Shown: positions 45,763 to 54,164 of the stretch, in pieces | Layout: every line of letters begins with the position of its first letter | Position numbering within the stretch: position 1 is the stretch's first letter | Source of the DNA: Rhodoluna limnophila | Lineage (GTDB): Bacteria; Actinomycetota; Actinomycetes; Actinomycetales; Microbacteriaceae | Reading direction: 5' to 3' | DNA length: 64,000 nt | NCBI GenBank assembly: GCA_945883505.1 | Contig: CAMCXL010000007.1 | Span: 1 to 64,000, forward strand | Notes under the pieces: model-generated | Seen by the model: the letters and a program-made list of their open reading frames with translations, nothing else | Told to the model about the DNA's origin: nothing | The model's database searches: none | Program-made: the position numbers and the translations under genes

Positions 45763-47289
45763 TTACTTTTCCTTTTTTATGCTTTCAGTTAATTCTCTAA
45801 CAACTTCTTCGAGCCTCGGGTCATCTCTTCGAGAAAGCCCAGCAACTTCAAAGGAAGCGCCAACTTTTTTGATCCAGATGCGTCTTCTTGGGGTGGTTAG
45901 CGAAACGATGATTCCAGCCAGAGATAACATCGCAAAGATAAGTACCCAAAGCTGACCTGGGTTATAAGCGATATCCAGCGAAGCAAAACGCTTGATGCCA
46001 TCAAAGGTCACGGTTCCAAGGCCTTCTGGAAGATCAACTGTTTCCCCGAGTCTTATTTCAACGGCTGGGTTATTTGTTCCGCGTCCTGCAACCTGATTCA
46101 GGCGGTCGGTATCCAGGGCATAAACATTAAGCGGAATACCACTATCGAGACCTAGATCACCGGTGTATACATTCATCGAGATCAGCGGATCAATTACCCC
46201 CGGGAAAATCGAGGTGTATGCACCGCTAGCAAGCTCGATTGCGCTGGGGTAGAAAAAAGCCACCACACCAATTTGCTCGGGCAAATTATCGGGAACCTTG
46301 ATGATCCCAATCGAGGTTAGGTTGCCGTCCTGGGGCAAAAAGATAGTTGCTCCCGAATAGCTGATGTCCCCGTTGGCATCACGAATTGTTATTTCTGGCG
46401 CGTAGCCGTGACCGGTCAAATAGACACTCGCACCTCTTGAATCAAGCGGCTCATTGACTCGAACCAGGCTGGTTTGACCCGCTTGATCGGTAGGGGTTCG
46501 AACAGTGACCGTTGCCCGGAAATCAAGCGGTGCGCCGATGTTGGTTTCGTTTAGGAAGTCGTAGTCGACTTCAAATTTGTCTAGCGTGACGCTAATTGGA
46601 GCAAGTCTTTCCGGGTCAAAGAATGTTCCAGGCGATAGCGAGTCAAAGCCTGCGAGGTTATTAACAAAGGTCTCGCCTTCTGCAAGAACTCGCTGACCTG
46701 AGAAACTCAAGCCACCTCCGATACCAACAGCAATCAAAACACCCACCAGCGAGAAGTGATAGATCAAGTTCGCGGTTTCACGGATGTACCCTTTCTCGGC
46801 GCTCACCGAATCACCGCGTTGAATAACGCGGTAGCGCTGGGTTTCCAATATCTTCTTACCCTCGACTATCGGGTCAATCCCTTGAGGCGCTTGCTCCATC
46901 TGATAAACCGGCATGCGAGATAAATTGGTTGGGGTTTGAACCGGTTCTGCTTTTAGTGCTTCGTAGTGAACCTTGGTGCGCGGCAAAACACAACCAACCA
47001 GGGATGTGAAAAGCAAGATATAGATGGCAGAGAACCAGATCGAGTTGTAGACATCAAAAAGTTGGAAAAAATCCAACACCTCGGCAAGTTGCTGATCTTC
47101 TCGGAAATAAAGGGCCACACCATTTGGATCAGCTGAGCGCTGCGGGTAAATAGATCCTGGTACCGAGGCTGCTGCTAATAGCAGGAGAAGTAGCAGCGCA
47201 GTTCGCATCGAGGTGAGCTGACGCCAAATCCATCTGGCCCAACCGGTTAGTCCTATATCCGGAGACTCATAGAGCTGGGACGAAGACAC
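45763..47289 (-). CDS. resB: Cytochrome c biogenesis protein ResB
   Basis: The partner of CcsB in System II, about 508 residues. The N-terminal block WARWIWRQLTSMRTALLLLL and SVPGSIYPQRSADPNG is typical of ResB. Several transmembrane helices surround a large extracytoplasmic domain (residues about 200-430), and a last helix lies near the C-terminus. The GTG at 47289 is chosen since AGGGGG lies six bases upstream. The gene overlaps ccdA by 23 bp in another frame. Confidence 0.92.
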   Translation of the reverse strand: MSSSQLYESPDIGLTGWARWIWRQLTSMRTALLLLLLLAAASVPGSIYPQRSADPNGVALYFREDQQLAEVLDFFQLFDVYNSIWFSAIYILLFTSLVGCVLPRTKVHYEALKAEPVQTPTNLSRMPVYQMEQAPQGIDPIVEGKKILETQRYRVIQRGDSVSAEKGYIRETANLIYHFSLVGVLIAVGIGGGLSFSGQRVLAEGETFVNNLAGFDSLSPGTFFDPERLAPISVTLDKFEVDYDFLNETNIGAPLDFRATVTVRTPTDQAGQTSLVRVNEPLDSRGASVYLTGHGYAPEITIRDANGDISYSGATIFLPQDGNLTSIGIIKVPDNLPEQIGVVAFFYPSAIELASGAYTSIFPGVIDPLISMNVYTGDLGLDSGIPLNVYALDTDRLNQVAGRGTNNPAVEIRLGETVDLPEGLGTVTFDGIKRFASLDIAYNPGQLWVLIFAMLSLAGIIVSLTTPRRRIWIKKVGASFEVAGLSRRDDPRLEEVVRELTESIKKEK

Positions 47290-48001
47290 CGAACACCCCC
47301 TGCAGCCAGGTTGCAAAACCAATCCAGACACCGGTTGCTAGCGCAACACCAAGAATGATTAACATCACGCCTCCGGCGATGTTGAAAGCCCTGATGTGCT
47401 TTTTAACAAACCCCACCGAGGAAGTTGCCCAACCAAAGCCTGCCGCAATTGCAATAAAGGGAAGTCCTATTCCGAGCGAGTAAATAAGTGCCAGTAGGGC
47501 TCCTCTGGCAGGGGATCCGGCATCCGAGGCCAAGGCAAGAACAGCGGCAAGAGTTGGTCCAATACAGGGTGTCCAACCCAGGCCAAAGGCGATTCCTAGT
47601 ACCGGGGCACCAACCAGTCCAACTTTTGGTTTGATGCCGGTCTTAAAAGTTCTTTGCAGGAAAGAAAACTGCCCGATCAGGACAAGACCCATGAGAATGA
47701 TTAGTACACCTAGCACCTGCTGAACCCACATCAGGTTATTGATATAAATCAGCATTCCGATGCCACCAAAGAGGGCTCCGAAGGAAACAAACACTGCGGT
47801 AAAGCCCAAGACAAACAAAACCGAACCAAAGATGATCCTGCTCTTTTTGGCTCCGCCGTCAGCTACGCCAGAGATGTATCCGAGATAGCCGGGAATTAGT
47901 GGAAGAACGCAAGGCGAAATAAAAGAAACAATTCCAGCCAGCAATGCAAGCGGCATGGCCGCAATCAAGGAACCGTTCAAAATTATTTCGCCGGGACTCA
48001 T
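47267..48001 (-). CDS. ccdA: Cytochrome c biogenesis protein CcdA
   Basis: A thiol-disulfide electron carrier of 244 residues with about six transmembrane helices. The two conserved cysteines are seen in FISPCVLPLIPGYLGYISG and LGWTPCIGPTLAAVLALA. It passes reducing equivalents from cytoplasmic thioredoxin to the TlpA/ResA-like protein encoded just upstream. It overlaps that gene by ATGA. Confidence 0.95.
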   Translation of the reverse strand: MSPGEIILNGSLIAAMPLALLAGIVSFISPCVLPLIPGYLGYISGVADGGAKKSRIIFGSVLFVLGFTAVFVSFGALFGGIGMLIYINNLMWVQQVLGVLIILMGLVLIGQFSFLQRTFKTGIKPKVGLVGAPVLGIAFGLGWTPCIGPTLAAVLALASDAGSPARGALLALIYSLGIGLPFIAIAAGFGWATSSVGFVKKHIRAFNIAGGVMLIILGVALATGVWIGFATWLQGVFGVFVPAL

Positions 48002-48585
48002 GATTTTTCCTTGATGGTGGTAACAATTAGCGCTCTAAGAATCGACTTATCGATTCGCCCCAAAACTCGAGCCGAAACATTTCCTTCTGAGTCAATAACT
48101 AGCGTGGTTGGAACAGCCTGGGGAGTGACAACACCGGTGAAGCCCAAAACCACAGACCCGGTCTTGGCATCCATGACCGATGGAAAATTCAGATTTATCT
48201 TTCTTGCAAAAGCCAAAGAAGTTTCGGCGCTATCACGAACGTTCACTCCGATGAACTGAACTCCGTCAGGCAAAAACTCATCCTGTAATTCGATTAGCTC
48301 CGGCATCTCGATACGGCACGGAGCACAACCCGCGTACCAAAAGTTCATGACGGTGATCACTCCTTCGAGTTGATCACTCGAAATCGCCTCACCGCTTTCT
48401 GTTATGCCGGACCAGCTAGCAGCCTTTGGTCTTGAGCCAAGAGCAAACTCGGTGACGGTGCCATCGCCTGCGATGTAGTTTTTGTTATCTCCGGATCTGA
48501 ACTGTTCTGCTAACGAGTCGTTGGCGCAGCCAGATGTTGCCAGTGCAAAACCAATAATTGCGAGCGCAGCTAGAACTTTTCTCAA
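47998..48585 (-). CDS. TlpA/ResA-like thioredoxin lipoprotein
   Basis: A membrane-attached thioredoxin-fold protein of 195 residues. The lipobox is TSGC (cysteine about residue 20). The redox motif WYAGCAPCRIEMPEL and the cis-proline segment TPQAVPTTLVID are intact. In System II it keeps the apocytochrome CXXCH cysteines reduced. Genes on both sides overlap by four bases. Confidence 0.92.
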   Translation of the reverse strand: MRKVLAALAIIGFALATSGCANDSLAEQFRSGDNKNYIAGDGTVTEFALGSRPKAASWSGITESGEAISSDQLEGVITVMNFWYAGCAPCRIEMPELIELQDEFLPDGVQFIGVNVRDSAETSLAFARKINLNFPSVMDAKTGSVVLGFTGVVTPQAVPTTLVIDSEGNVSARVLGRIDKSILRALIVTTIKEKS

Positions 48586-49223
48586 ACTGCACCTTTATCT
48601 ATTGCGCTTTTTCTCAAAGTCTTTGCAGGGTCTAGGTAGCCGACCTCGACGAGCTTGTCACCTCGGAACTCGAAGGTTGTGACGCTCGATAGGTCACACC
48701 TTCTAGATCTTGGGTTATGCCAGAGCGGTTTACCTGCAGAGCTTAGATGAACCATCCAGATCGCTAGCTGGTGGGAAACCATCACTACCTCTCCCTCTGT
48801 GGTCTCATCCCAGGCTTTCTTCATTGCCTTTTTCATCCGCTTAGCTATTTGGCCATAGGGCTCTCCCCAGCCCGGTCTTAGCGGGTTCAGAAGCTTTGGG
48901 AGGAAGGAGGGGTTTTGCAAAACGGTTGCCAGGGCAACTTTTTTACCCTCGAAGATGTTGGTTGGTTCGATGATCTGAGGTTCGGTCTGGACCGCTACCT
49001 TGAGCTTTTGGGTGAAGGGCCTTGCCGACTGCAGAGTTCGTATCAGCGGTGAGGAAATCAACCTAGTTATCTTGTTCCCCGGAGCACAAAGTTCACTCGC
49101 CGTTGCCTCGGCCATTTCACGTCCGAGGGCAGAAAGAGTGAAGTTTGGAAGCCGCCCGTACAGCACACCGTTGGGGTTATCAACTTCCCCGTGGCGTACC
49201 AGATGAATAAGGGTGGCGGGCAT
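48582..49223 (-). CDS. Histidine phosphatase (phosphoglycerate mutase family)
   Basis: 213 residues. The RHG motif HLVRHGEVDNPNGVLYGR and the second histidine in MVSHQLAIW are present. The substrate is unknown. It heads the cytochrome c maturation operon; the same order (phosphatase, thioredoxin, ccdA, resB, ccsB) is found in mycobacteria (Rv0525-Rv0529). TAGACT six bases before the ATG predicts a leaderless start. Confidence 0.87.
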   Translation of the reverse strand: MPATLIHLVRHGEVDNPNGVLYGRLPNFTLSALGREMAEATASELCAPGNKITRLISSPLIRTLQSARPFTQKLKVAVQTEPQIIEPTNIFEGKKVALATVLQNPSFLPKLLNPLRPGWGEPYGQIAKRMKKAMKKAWDETTEGEVVMVSHQLAIWMVHLSSAGKPLWHNPRSRRCDLSSVTTFEFRGDKLVEVGYLDPAKTLRKSAIDKGAV

Positions 49224-49283
49224 GTATCAAGTCTAACCCCGCTAAACTTGGGCCCTGGAGCCCTAACAAGGAAGCAAAAAACA

Positions 49284-50591
49284 ATGCGTGAACGTCACTT
49301 AGTCAAAGACTTACCGGCCAGAAAAGATGGACCGGTGGTCTTGGGCGGTTGGGTTGAAAAGCTAAGAGATCAAAAGCGCATTCAGTTCATCATTCTCAGG
49401 GATGAAACAGGAGACGTTCAGGTCACCTACCCTCGCCCAGCCGACGAAGACGTTCTGGCCGATAAAGTCTCAACTTTGACTAACGGTTCCTTCGTTTGGA
49501 TTAAGGGTCGTCTGGTGCACGACGAAAGAGTCAAACTCGGAGGCCTTGAGATCCAGCTCGATGAGCTGGAAATCATCACCCTGGCAGATCCAGAGACACC
49601 GATTGCCGACGACACCTCGATTGATAAGCGCCTGGACTGGCGCTTTCTAGACATGAGAAGACCAGAGATGAATCTGGTCTTCCAGGTCCAAACCACCATC
49701 GAAGCGGCCTGGAGAAAGTTCTGGCTGGAGAACGGCTTCACCGAAATTCACTCCCCGAAGCTAATGGGAACCGCCTCCGAGTCAAACGCCGAGCTGTTCA
49801 AGCTCGAATACTTCGAAACTGTTGCCTACCTAGCCCAATCCCCACAGTTCTATAAGCAGATGGCGATGATGGCCGGCCTTGGAAGAATCTTTGAAATCGG
49901 TCCGGTATTTAGAGCTGACCCGTCGTTCACTTCTCGTCACGCCACCGAGTTCACCTCGGTGGATATGGAAATGTCTTGGATTGATTCCCACGAGGACGTT
50001 ATGGACTTCCAAGAGCAACTGATGGTTTCGGCCATCACCGCAGTCAAGGAAAACCACGGCGAAGCAATCAAGAAACTTTTTGATGTTGACGTAGTTATTC
50101 CAACTCGCCCGTTCCCAAGAATTCCTCTAGCCGAGGCAGTTGATATCGTCAAGGCACGCGGCCATGAGGTTGTTCGAGGCGGAGATATGGACCCGGAGGG
50201 TGAAAGGCAGATCGCAGCACACGTTGCCGAAACTTTTAATCACGAGTTTGTGTTTCTAACCGACTACCCGTCAACCGTTAGGCCTTTTTATCACATGAGG
50301 CACGAGGGTAATCCGGATCTCACCAAGAGCTACGACTTAATTTGGCGAGGAACTGAAATTACTACCGGTGCTCAGCGCGAGCACCGCGTTGATGTCTTGA
50401 TAGAGCAGGCCAAGCAAAAAGGTCTGGACCCAGAGGGTCTAAAGACATACATCGACTTCTTCCGCTACGGAGCACCCACCCACGGTGGTTTTGGAATGGG
50501 ACTGCTTCGAGTAATCATGCTGATCCTGCACCAGCCAAGCATTAGAGAAGTTGGCTTCTTGTTCCGCGGACCTAACCGACTAGAGCCTTAG
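49284..50591 (+). CDS. aspS: Aspartyl-tRNA synthetase, archaeal/nondiscriminating type
   Basis: A class IIb synthetase of 435 residues, far shorter than usual bacterial AspRS (about 590), with no GAD insertion. The OB domain is at residues 20-105. Motif 2 is FEIGPVFRADPSFTSRHATEF. It ends RGPNRLEP, as in archaeal types. Motif 3, GGFGMGLLRVIMLIL, has Leu where Asp/Glu usually precedes the arginine. Such enzymes often also charge tRNA-Asn with Asp, which GatCAB then amidates. AAGGA lies upstream and a TAAACT -10 at 49243-49248. Its stop overlaps that of the next, convergent gene. Confidence 0.93.
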   Translation: MRERHLVKDLPARKDGPVVLGGWVEKLRDQKRIQFIILRDETGDVQVTYPRPADEDVLADKVSTLTNGSFVWIKGRLVHDERVKLGGLEIQLDELEIITLADPETPIADDTSIDKRLDWRFLDMRRPEMNLVFQVQTTIEAAWRKFWLENGFTEIHSPKLMGTASESNAELFKLEYFETVAYLAQSPQFYKQMAMMAGLGRIFEIGPVFRADPSFTSRHATEFTSVDMEMSWIDSHEDVMDFQEQLMVSAITAVKENHGEAIKKLFDVDVVIPTRPFPRIPLAEAVDIVKARGHEVVRGGDMDPEGERQIAAHVAETFNHEFVFLTDYPSTVRPFYHMRHEGNPDLTKSYDLIWRGTEITTGAQREHRVDVLIEQAKQKGLDPEGLKTYIDFFRYGAPTHGGFGMGLLRVIMLILHQPSIREVGFLFRGPNRLEP

Positions 50592-50863
50592 AAAAGATTC
50601 TCTAAAGCTTTTCTGAAACGATCTTTATCGATTGTCCAATAGGCATGTGTCTCGCCATTGATTTGCAGCACTGGAATTTCTTCCCCGTAGCGCCCAAGTA
50701 ATTCAGGGTCCTCAAGAATGTTGACTTCTTTTATTTCAATCTGAACATCACTTGAATTTTGAGCTTTGGTTTCACCAACCACTAGATTTATGGCATCCAG
50801 CGCCTGCTCACACAGGTGACAACCTGGCTTGGAATACAGCGTGAGAATAATCGGCTTGGACAC
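50588..50863 (-). CDS. Glutaredoxin-like protein (DUF836 type)
   Basis: A small thioredoxin-fold protein of 91 residues with the redox motif SKPGCHLCEQAL near residue 12 and the cis-proline loop EEIPVLQINGE. It probably reduces disulfides, or uses mycothiol, in the cytoplasm. It converges with aspS (stop codons overlap) and is divergent from the HAD hydrolase gene with 16 bp between. Confidence 0.85.
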   Translation of the reverse strand: MSKPIILTLYSKPGCHLCEQALDAINLVVGETKAQNSSDVQIEIKEVNILEDPELLGRYGEEIPVLQINGETHAYWTIDKDRFRKALENLF

Positions 50864-50879
50864 AGGTTAAACTTACCTC

Positions 50880-51605
50880 GTGCCCCCAAAGGACAAGGAC
50901 GATAAAAAGAAGCCAAAGAAAGCCGCTGCTTTCTTTGACGTCGATAACACCATCTTGCGCGGGTCTAGTAGTTACCTCTTCGGTAAGTCTGCTTTCGAAA
51001 GAAACTTCTTCAGCCGCAAGGACTTCTGGAACTTCGCTTGGCATCAGTTCCGCTTTATCTGGCGCGGAGAAAACAACAACGTGCTTGCCACCTTGAAGGA
51101 CCGAGCCCTGTCCCTAATTGCTGGGCACCGAGCTCAAGATATGAAAGATTTGGTCGATGAGGTCTACGAAAAACACATTCGACTAAAGCTCTGGCCAGAA
51201 ACTGTTCGCCTGGCCAAGGACCACATCACCGAGGGGCGAGAGGTTTGGCTTGTCACTGCAGCCCCGCAGGAGCTGGGCGATGTGATTGCCAAAAACCTTG
51301 GGCTCACCGGAGCAATTGGAACTCGGGTGGAAAAGAAAAATGGAATCTTGACCGGGAACCTGGTTGGAAAACCAATTCACGGTCCAACCAAGCGAATTGC
51401 AATCAAGGAACTGGCAAAGAAAAGAAACCTAAGCCTTAGGAAGTCTTACGCCTACTCAGACTCACACAACGATCTGCCGATGCTAACCGCCGTTGGTCAT
51501 CCGGTCGCAGTGAATCCAGACAAAATTCTGACTAGGTATGCAAAAGCGGCCGACTGGCCAATTTATGACTTTAAGAAGCGCGAGCTCAAAGCAAACCGCG
51601 ACTAG
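50880..51605 (+). CDS. HAD-IB family hydrolase (SerB-like)
   Basis: A phosphatase of 241 residues. HAD motif I is AAFFDVDNTILRG, motif II is VWLVTAAPQ, and motif IV is YAYSDSHNDLPML. The basic N-terminus KDKDDKKKPKK is likely cytoplasmic. The IB family includes phosphoserine phosphatases, but the true substrate is not known. The GTG has TAAACT six bases upstream, so it is likely leaderless. Confidence 0.85.
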   Translation: MPPKDKDDKKKPKKAAAFFDVDNTILRGSSSYLFGKSAFERNFFSRKDFWNFAWHQFRFIWRGENNNVLATLKDRALSLIAGHRAQDMKDLVDEVYEKHIRLKLWPETVRLAKDHITEGREVWLVTAAPQELGDVIAKNLGLTGAIGTRVEKKNGILTGNLVGKPIHGPTKRIAIKELAKKRNLSLRKSYAYSDSHNDLPMLTAVGHPVAVNPDKILTRYAKAADWPIYDFKKRELKANRD

Positions 51606-51609
51606 CGGT

Positions 51610-51708
51610 TTACTTCTTATTGCGACGCTGGTGGCGAGTCTTACGAAGTAGCTTGCGGTGCTTCTTCTTAGACATACGCTTGCGACGCTTTTTGATTACT
51701 GAACCCAC
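51610..51708 (-). CDS. 30S ribosomal protein bS22 (AURKAIP1/COX24 domain)
   Basis: A tiny, extremely basic protein of 32 residues starting [19 protein letters not shown], which matches the actinobacterial bS22 found on the small subunit in mycobacteria. It starts with GTG and has a GAGG site five bases upstream. It converges with the HAD hydrolase gene (4-bp gap). It is short enough to be missed by standard gene finding. Confidence 0.93.
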   Translation of the reverse strand: MGSVIKKRRKRMSKKKHRKLLRKTRHQRRNKK

Positions 51709-51844
51709 GAAAACCTCATCTTTTTTTCTTTGCCGCCAAATCGGGCAACCCCCAAAGCCTATCTGTTAGTTTTGGGGCGCTCAACTTCGTCAGTTGATTG
51801 CTTGTGAGTAGGGCCTTACAGGCTAGTTGCCTACACTTGAAACC

Positions 51845-52357
51845 ATGACAGAGAAACAGCCCTATGAGGTTCTTACCAAACACCCAGGCTTTGAACTTAG
51901 GAGTTACCCTGCCGGTATCCAGATCGAAACCACCGTCCGCGGTGATTTCGTTCGGGCGGGGAACTTAGGCTTTGGCCCGCTAGTTCGATTTATTTCTGGC
52001 AATAACAGGGCCAATCAGTCAATCGCCATGACTGCCCCGGTAATCCAAGAATCGGCCGGCCCAAAGACTCATATGGTCAGATTTGTCCTTCCGGAGGACA
52101 TGAGAGAATCCCAAGTTCCAGAAAGCCTAGATCCATCGGTAAAAGTAATCAAAGTCCCAAAACACATCGCAGCGGCCAAGCGCTTTTCCGGTTCCTGGGA
52201 CCAAGACAAGTTCGATTCAGAAGGTGCGAAGTTAGTTAGCGAGTTGTTAACTTCCGGTTTAGAAACCGTGGGTAGCTTGTATTTCGCCAGGTACGACCCA
52301 CCCTGGAAGCCTGGCTTTCTCAAGCGCAATGAGGTTTTGATTAGGGTCAAAGGCTAG
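51845..52357 (+). CDS. SOUL family heme-binding protein
   Basis: 170 residues, cytoplasmic, of the SOUL/HEBP family: PYEVLTKHPGFELRSYPAGIQIET at the start, SIAMTAPVIQESAG in the middle, and YFARYDPPWKPGFLKRNEVL at the end. It may bind heme or other tetrapyrroles. The ATG at 51845 has TACACT seven bases upstream (likely leaderless). The ArsC-like gene follows on the same strand after 11 bp. Confidence 0.88.
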   Translation: MTEKQPYEVLTKHPGFELRSYPAGIQIETTVRGDFVRAGNLGFGPLVRFISGNNRANQSIAMTAPVIQESAGPKTHMVRFVLPEDMRESQVPESLDPSVKVIKVPKHIAAAKRFSGSWDQDKFDSEGAKLVSELLTSGLETVGSLYFARYDPPWKPGFLKRNEVLIRVKG

Positions 52358-52368
52358 GAGATACCACC

Positions 52369-52776
52369 GTGTCAAATCTTGCAACAGTTTTGTTTGTCTG
52401 CGTTCATAACGCAGGAAGATCTCAAATGGCAGCTGGATATCTTCGTCACCTCGCGGGAGATCAAATCAAAGTGCTATCGGCCGGAACAGAGCCCGGAACC
52501 GAGATCAACAAGATGGCGATGGCAGTCATGCTCGAAGAAGGCATCGATCTTTCAACTGCAACGCCTGAGAAGCTCTCCGACGAAAAGGTTTTAGAAAGCG
52601 ACTACGTGATCACCATGGGCTGCGGTGATGCCTGCCCATTCTTTCCAGGCAAGACCTACCTCGACTGGCCACTAACCGATCCAAAAGATCAACCAATCGA
52701 GGTGGTTCGAGAAATCAGGAACGAAATTAAAGCCAAGGTTGAAGCACTGATTGCCGAGGTAAAAGCTAGCGCTTGA
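52369..52776 (+). CDS. Arsenate reductase ArsC/low-MW protein tyrosine phosphatase family
   Basis: 135 residues. The phosphate loop LFVCVHNAGRSQMA holds the nucleophilic cysteine and arginine, and MGCGDACPFFPGKTYLDWPL gives the second cysteine pair used by thioredoxin- or mycothiol-coupled ArsC. A protein phosphatase is the alternative. The start is GTG with AGGAGA. The last 11 bp overlap the convergent winged-helix gene. Confidence 0.87.
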   Translation: MSNLATVLFVCVHNAGRSQMAAGYLRHLAGDQIKVLSAGTEPGTEINKMAMAVMLEEGIDLSTATPEKLSDEKVLESDYVITMGCGDACPFFPGKTYLDWPLTDPKDQPIEVVREIRNEIKAKVEALIAEVKASA

Positions 52777-53272
52777 CGCTGTTTTTTACCTTGGTTGCAA
52801 TTGACTTAGCTTCTTTTTTGACCTGAGTGGTTTCTTTTTGAACTTCGCGCTTGACCTCAGCGAGAATGCGCCCCAGTTCCTTCCCCCACTTCTTGGGATC
52901 GACGTCAACGTTGTCTTTGACCTTGGTGGAAACCCAGTCCGATCCTTGCGCAACCACAGCCCCAAATTTCTCACCCAAGTCAATAAGCTGCAGCTCGAGG
53001 TTTGAAACAGCGGAGGTCTCGGCGACCTTGGCGAGCCAGGAAACGTAAGGACCAAAACCCTTGGTGTTTAGCGAATACTTTTTACTCGCGCCAGAGCCAG
53101 TTGACTTCACTAGCTTGGCTTCAACCAAAGAGGCAACAATTGTTGTCAGCTGCTCTGGTTTTAGCCTTGAAAATTCCGCTGTCTTGGAAACCGTGGAGCC
53201 TGGCTTATCGGCCAGCGTCTCTAAAACTAGTCTCGCCTTAGGGTCGGCTATTGCCTTGAAAATGTCAGTCAT
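52766..53272 (-). CDS. ArsR-like winged-helix protein with lysine-rich tail
   Basis: 168 residues. The N-terminal 70 look like an ArsR-type winged helix (IFKAIADPKARLVLETLADK, SRLKPEQLTTIVASLVEAKLV). The rest is a long amphipathic, lysine-rich helix (RILAEVKREVQKETTQVKKE), unusual for plain ArsR. No CXC metal site is seen. The gene faces the arsC-like gene but overlaps proC (ATGA), so co-expression with proC is likely. Confidence 0.65.
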   Translation of the reverse strand: MTDIFKAIADPKARLVLETLADKPGSTVSKTAEFSRLKPEQLTTIVASLVEAKLVKSTGSGASKKYSLNTKGFGPYVSWLAKVAETSAVSNLELQLIDLGEKFGAVVAQGSDWVSTKVKDNVDVDPKKWGKELGRILAEVKREVQKETTQVKKEAKSIATKVKNSVKR

Positions 53273-54099
53273 GTTTGTTTACCTATCTCAATTGCCCGGG
53301 CCAAAGCTGCACCGGTTGCTTCAATGAATAACTTTTCTAATTGTGCTTCATCAAATTTGTTAGTTGCCTGCATGGTGGTTCCATTAGGAGAGGTCACCTG
53401 ATCTCTCAATTCCTTGGGTGTGTGTTCAGATGCGGCAAGCAAAGTCGCCGAGCCTAGAAATGTTGCTCTAACCATCAAGTTGGCTTCTTGTTCACTAAAG
53501 CCCATCTTCTGGGCTGCAACCATAAGTTTCTCGGCGAAGTAGAAAACATATGCCGGACCAGATCCCGAGATGGTGCTCAAGGCATTGATTTTGTCTTCGT
53601 CAACGATTAACACTTGCCCGACAGTTTCAAAAAGCTGCTTGGCGATACCCATCTCACTGTCGCTAGCGGATTTGCCCTTAGCAATGCCGGTAACACCGTG
53701 TCCAACAATCGAAGGAGTGTTTGGCATTGCCCGAATCACAGAAACCTTTGAACCAATTGCTTCTTCCATTGCGGAGGTGGTTATCCCAGCGGCTACCGAG
53801 ACAACCAGGGCACCGTCTTTGACGGTGTCCTTTATCTGGTTCAAGGTTTCAATAACCTTCCCGGGCTTGACTCCAATAAGCAAAATATCTGCACCTTTGG
53901 AAGCCTCAGCATTGGCCGAGGCTGAATCTTCTAGTGAAAAAGTTGAGATAGAAAACTTGGTCGCTAACGCCTTGGCAGTTGCCGCTGTTGCCGTTGAGGC
54001 CCGGATGGACTCAGCCGCGGTGCCGGCTGCGATCAGGCCACTAAGAATGGCCCCGCCCATAGAACCCGCGCCAAGGATTGCGATTTGCTTGTTTTCCAT
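53269..54099 (-). CDS. proC: Pyrroline-5-carboxylate reductase
   Basis: The last step of proline synthesis (P5C plus NADPH to proline). It has 276 residues. The Rossmann start is IAILGAGSMGGAILSGLI. The active-site region is STISGSGPAYVFYFAEKL, and the dimer part is LRDQVTSPNGTTMQA. TAAGCT six bases before the ATG indicates leaderless transcription. It is divergent from radA. Confidence 0.95.
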   Translation of the reverse strand: MENKQIAILGAGSMGGAILSGLIAAGTAAESIRASTATAATAKALATKFSISTFSLEDSASANAEASKGADILLIGVKPGKVIETLNQIKDTVKDGALVVSVAAGITTSAMEEAIGSKVSVIRAMPNTPSIVGHGVTGIAKGKSASDSEMGIAKQLFETVGQVLIVDEDKINALSTISGSGPAYVFYFAEKLMVAAQKMGFSEQEANLMVRATFLGSATLLAASEHTPKELRDQVTSPNGTTMQATNKFDEAQLEKLFIEATGAALARAIEIGKQT

Positions 54100-54164
54100 A
54101 GGTCAAGCTTAACCAACCAGCCGTATCGGTGGGTCAGGGTAGTTTTAGAAGCGATTGGAGGATC

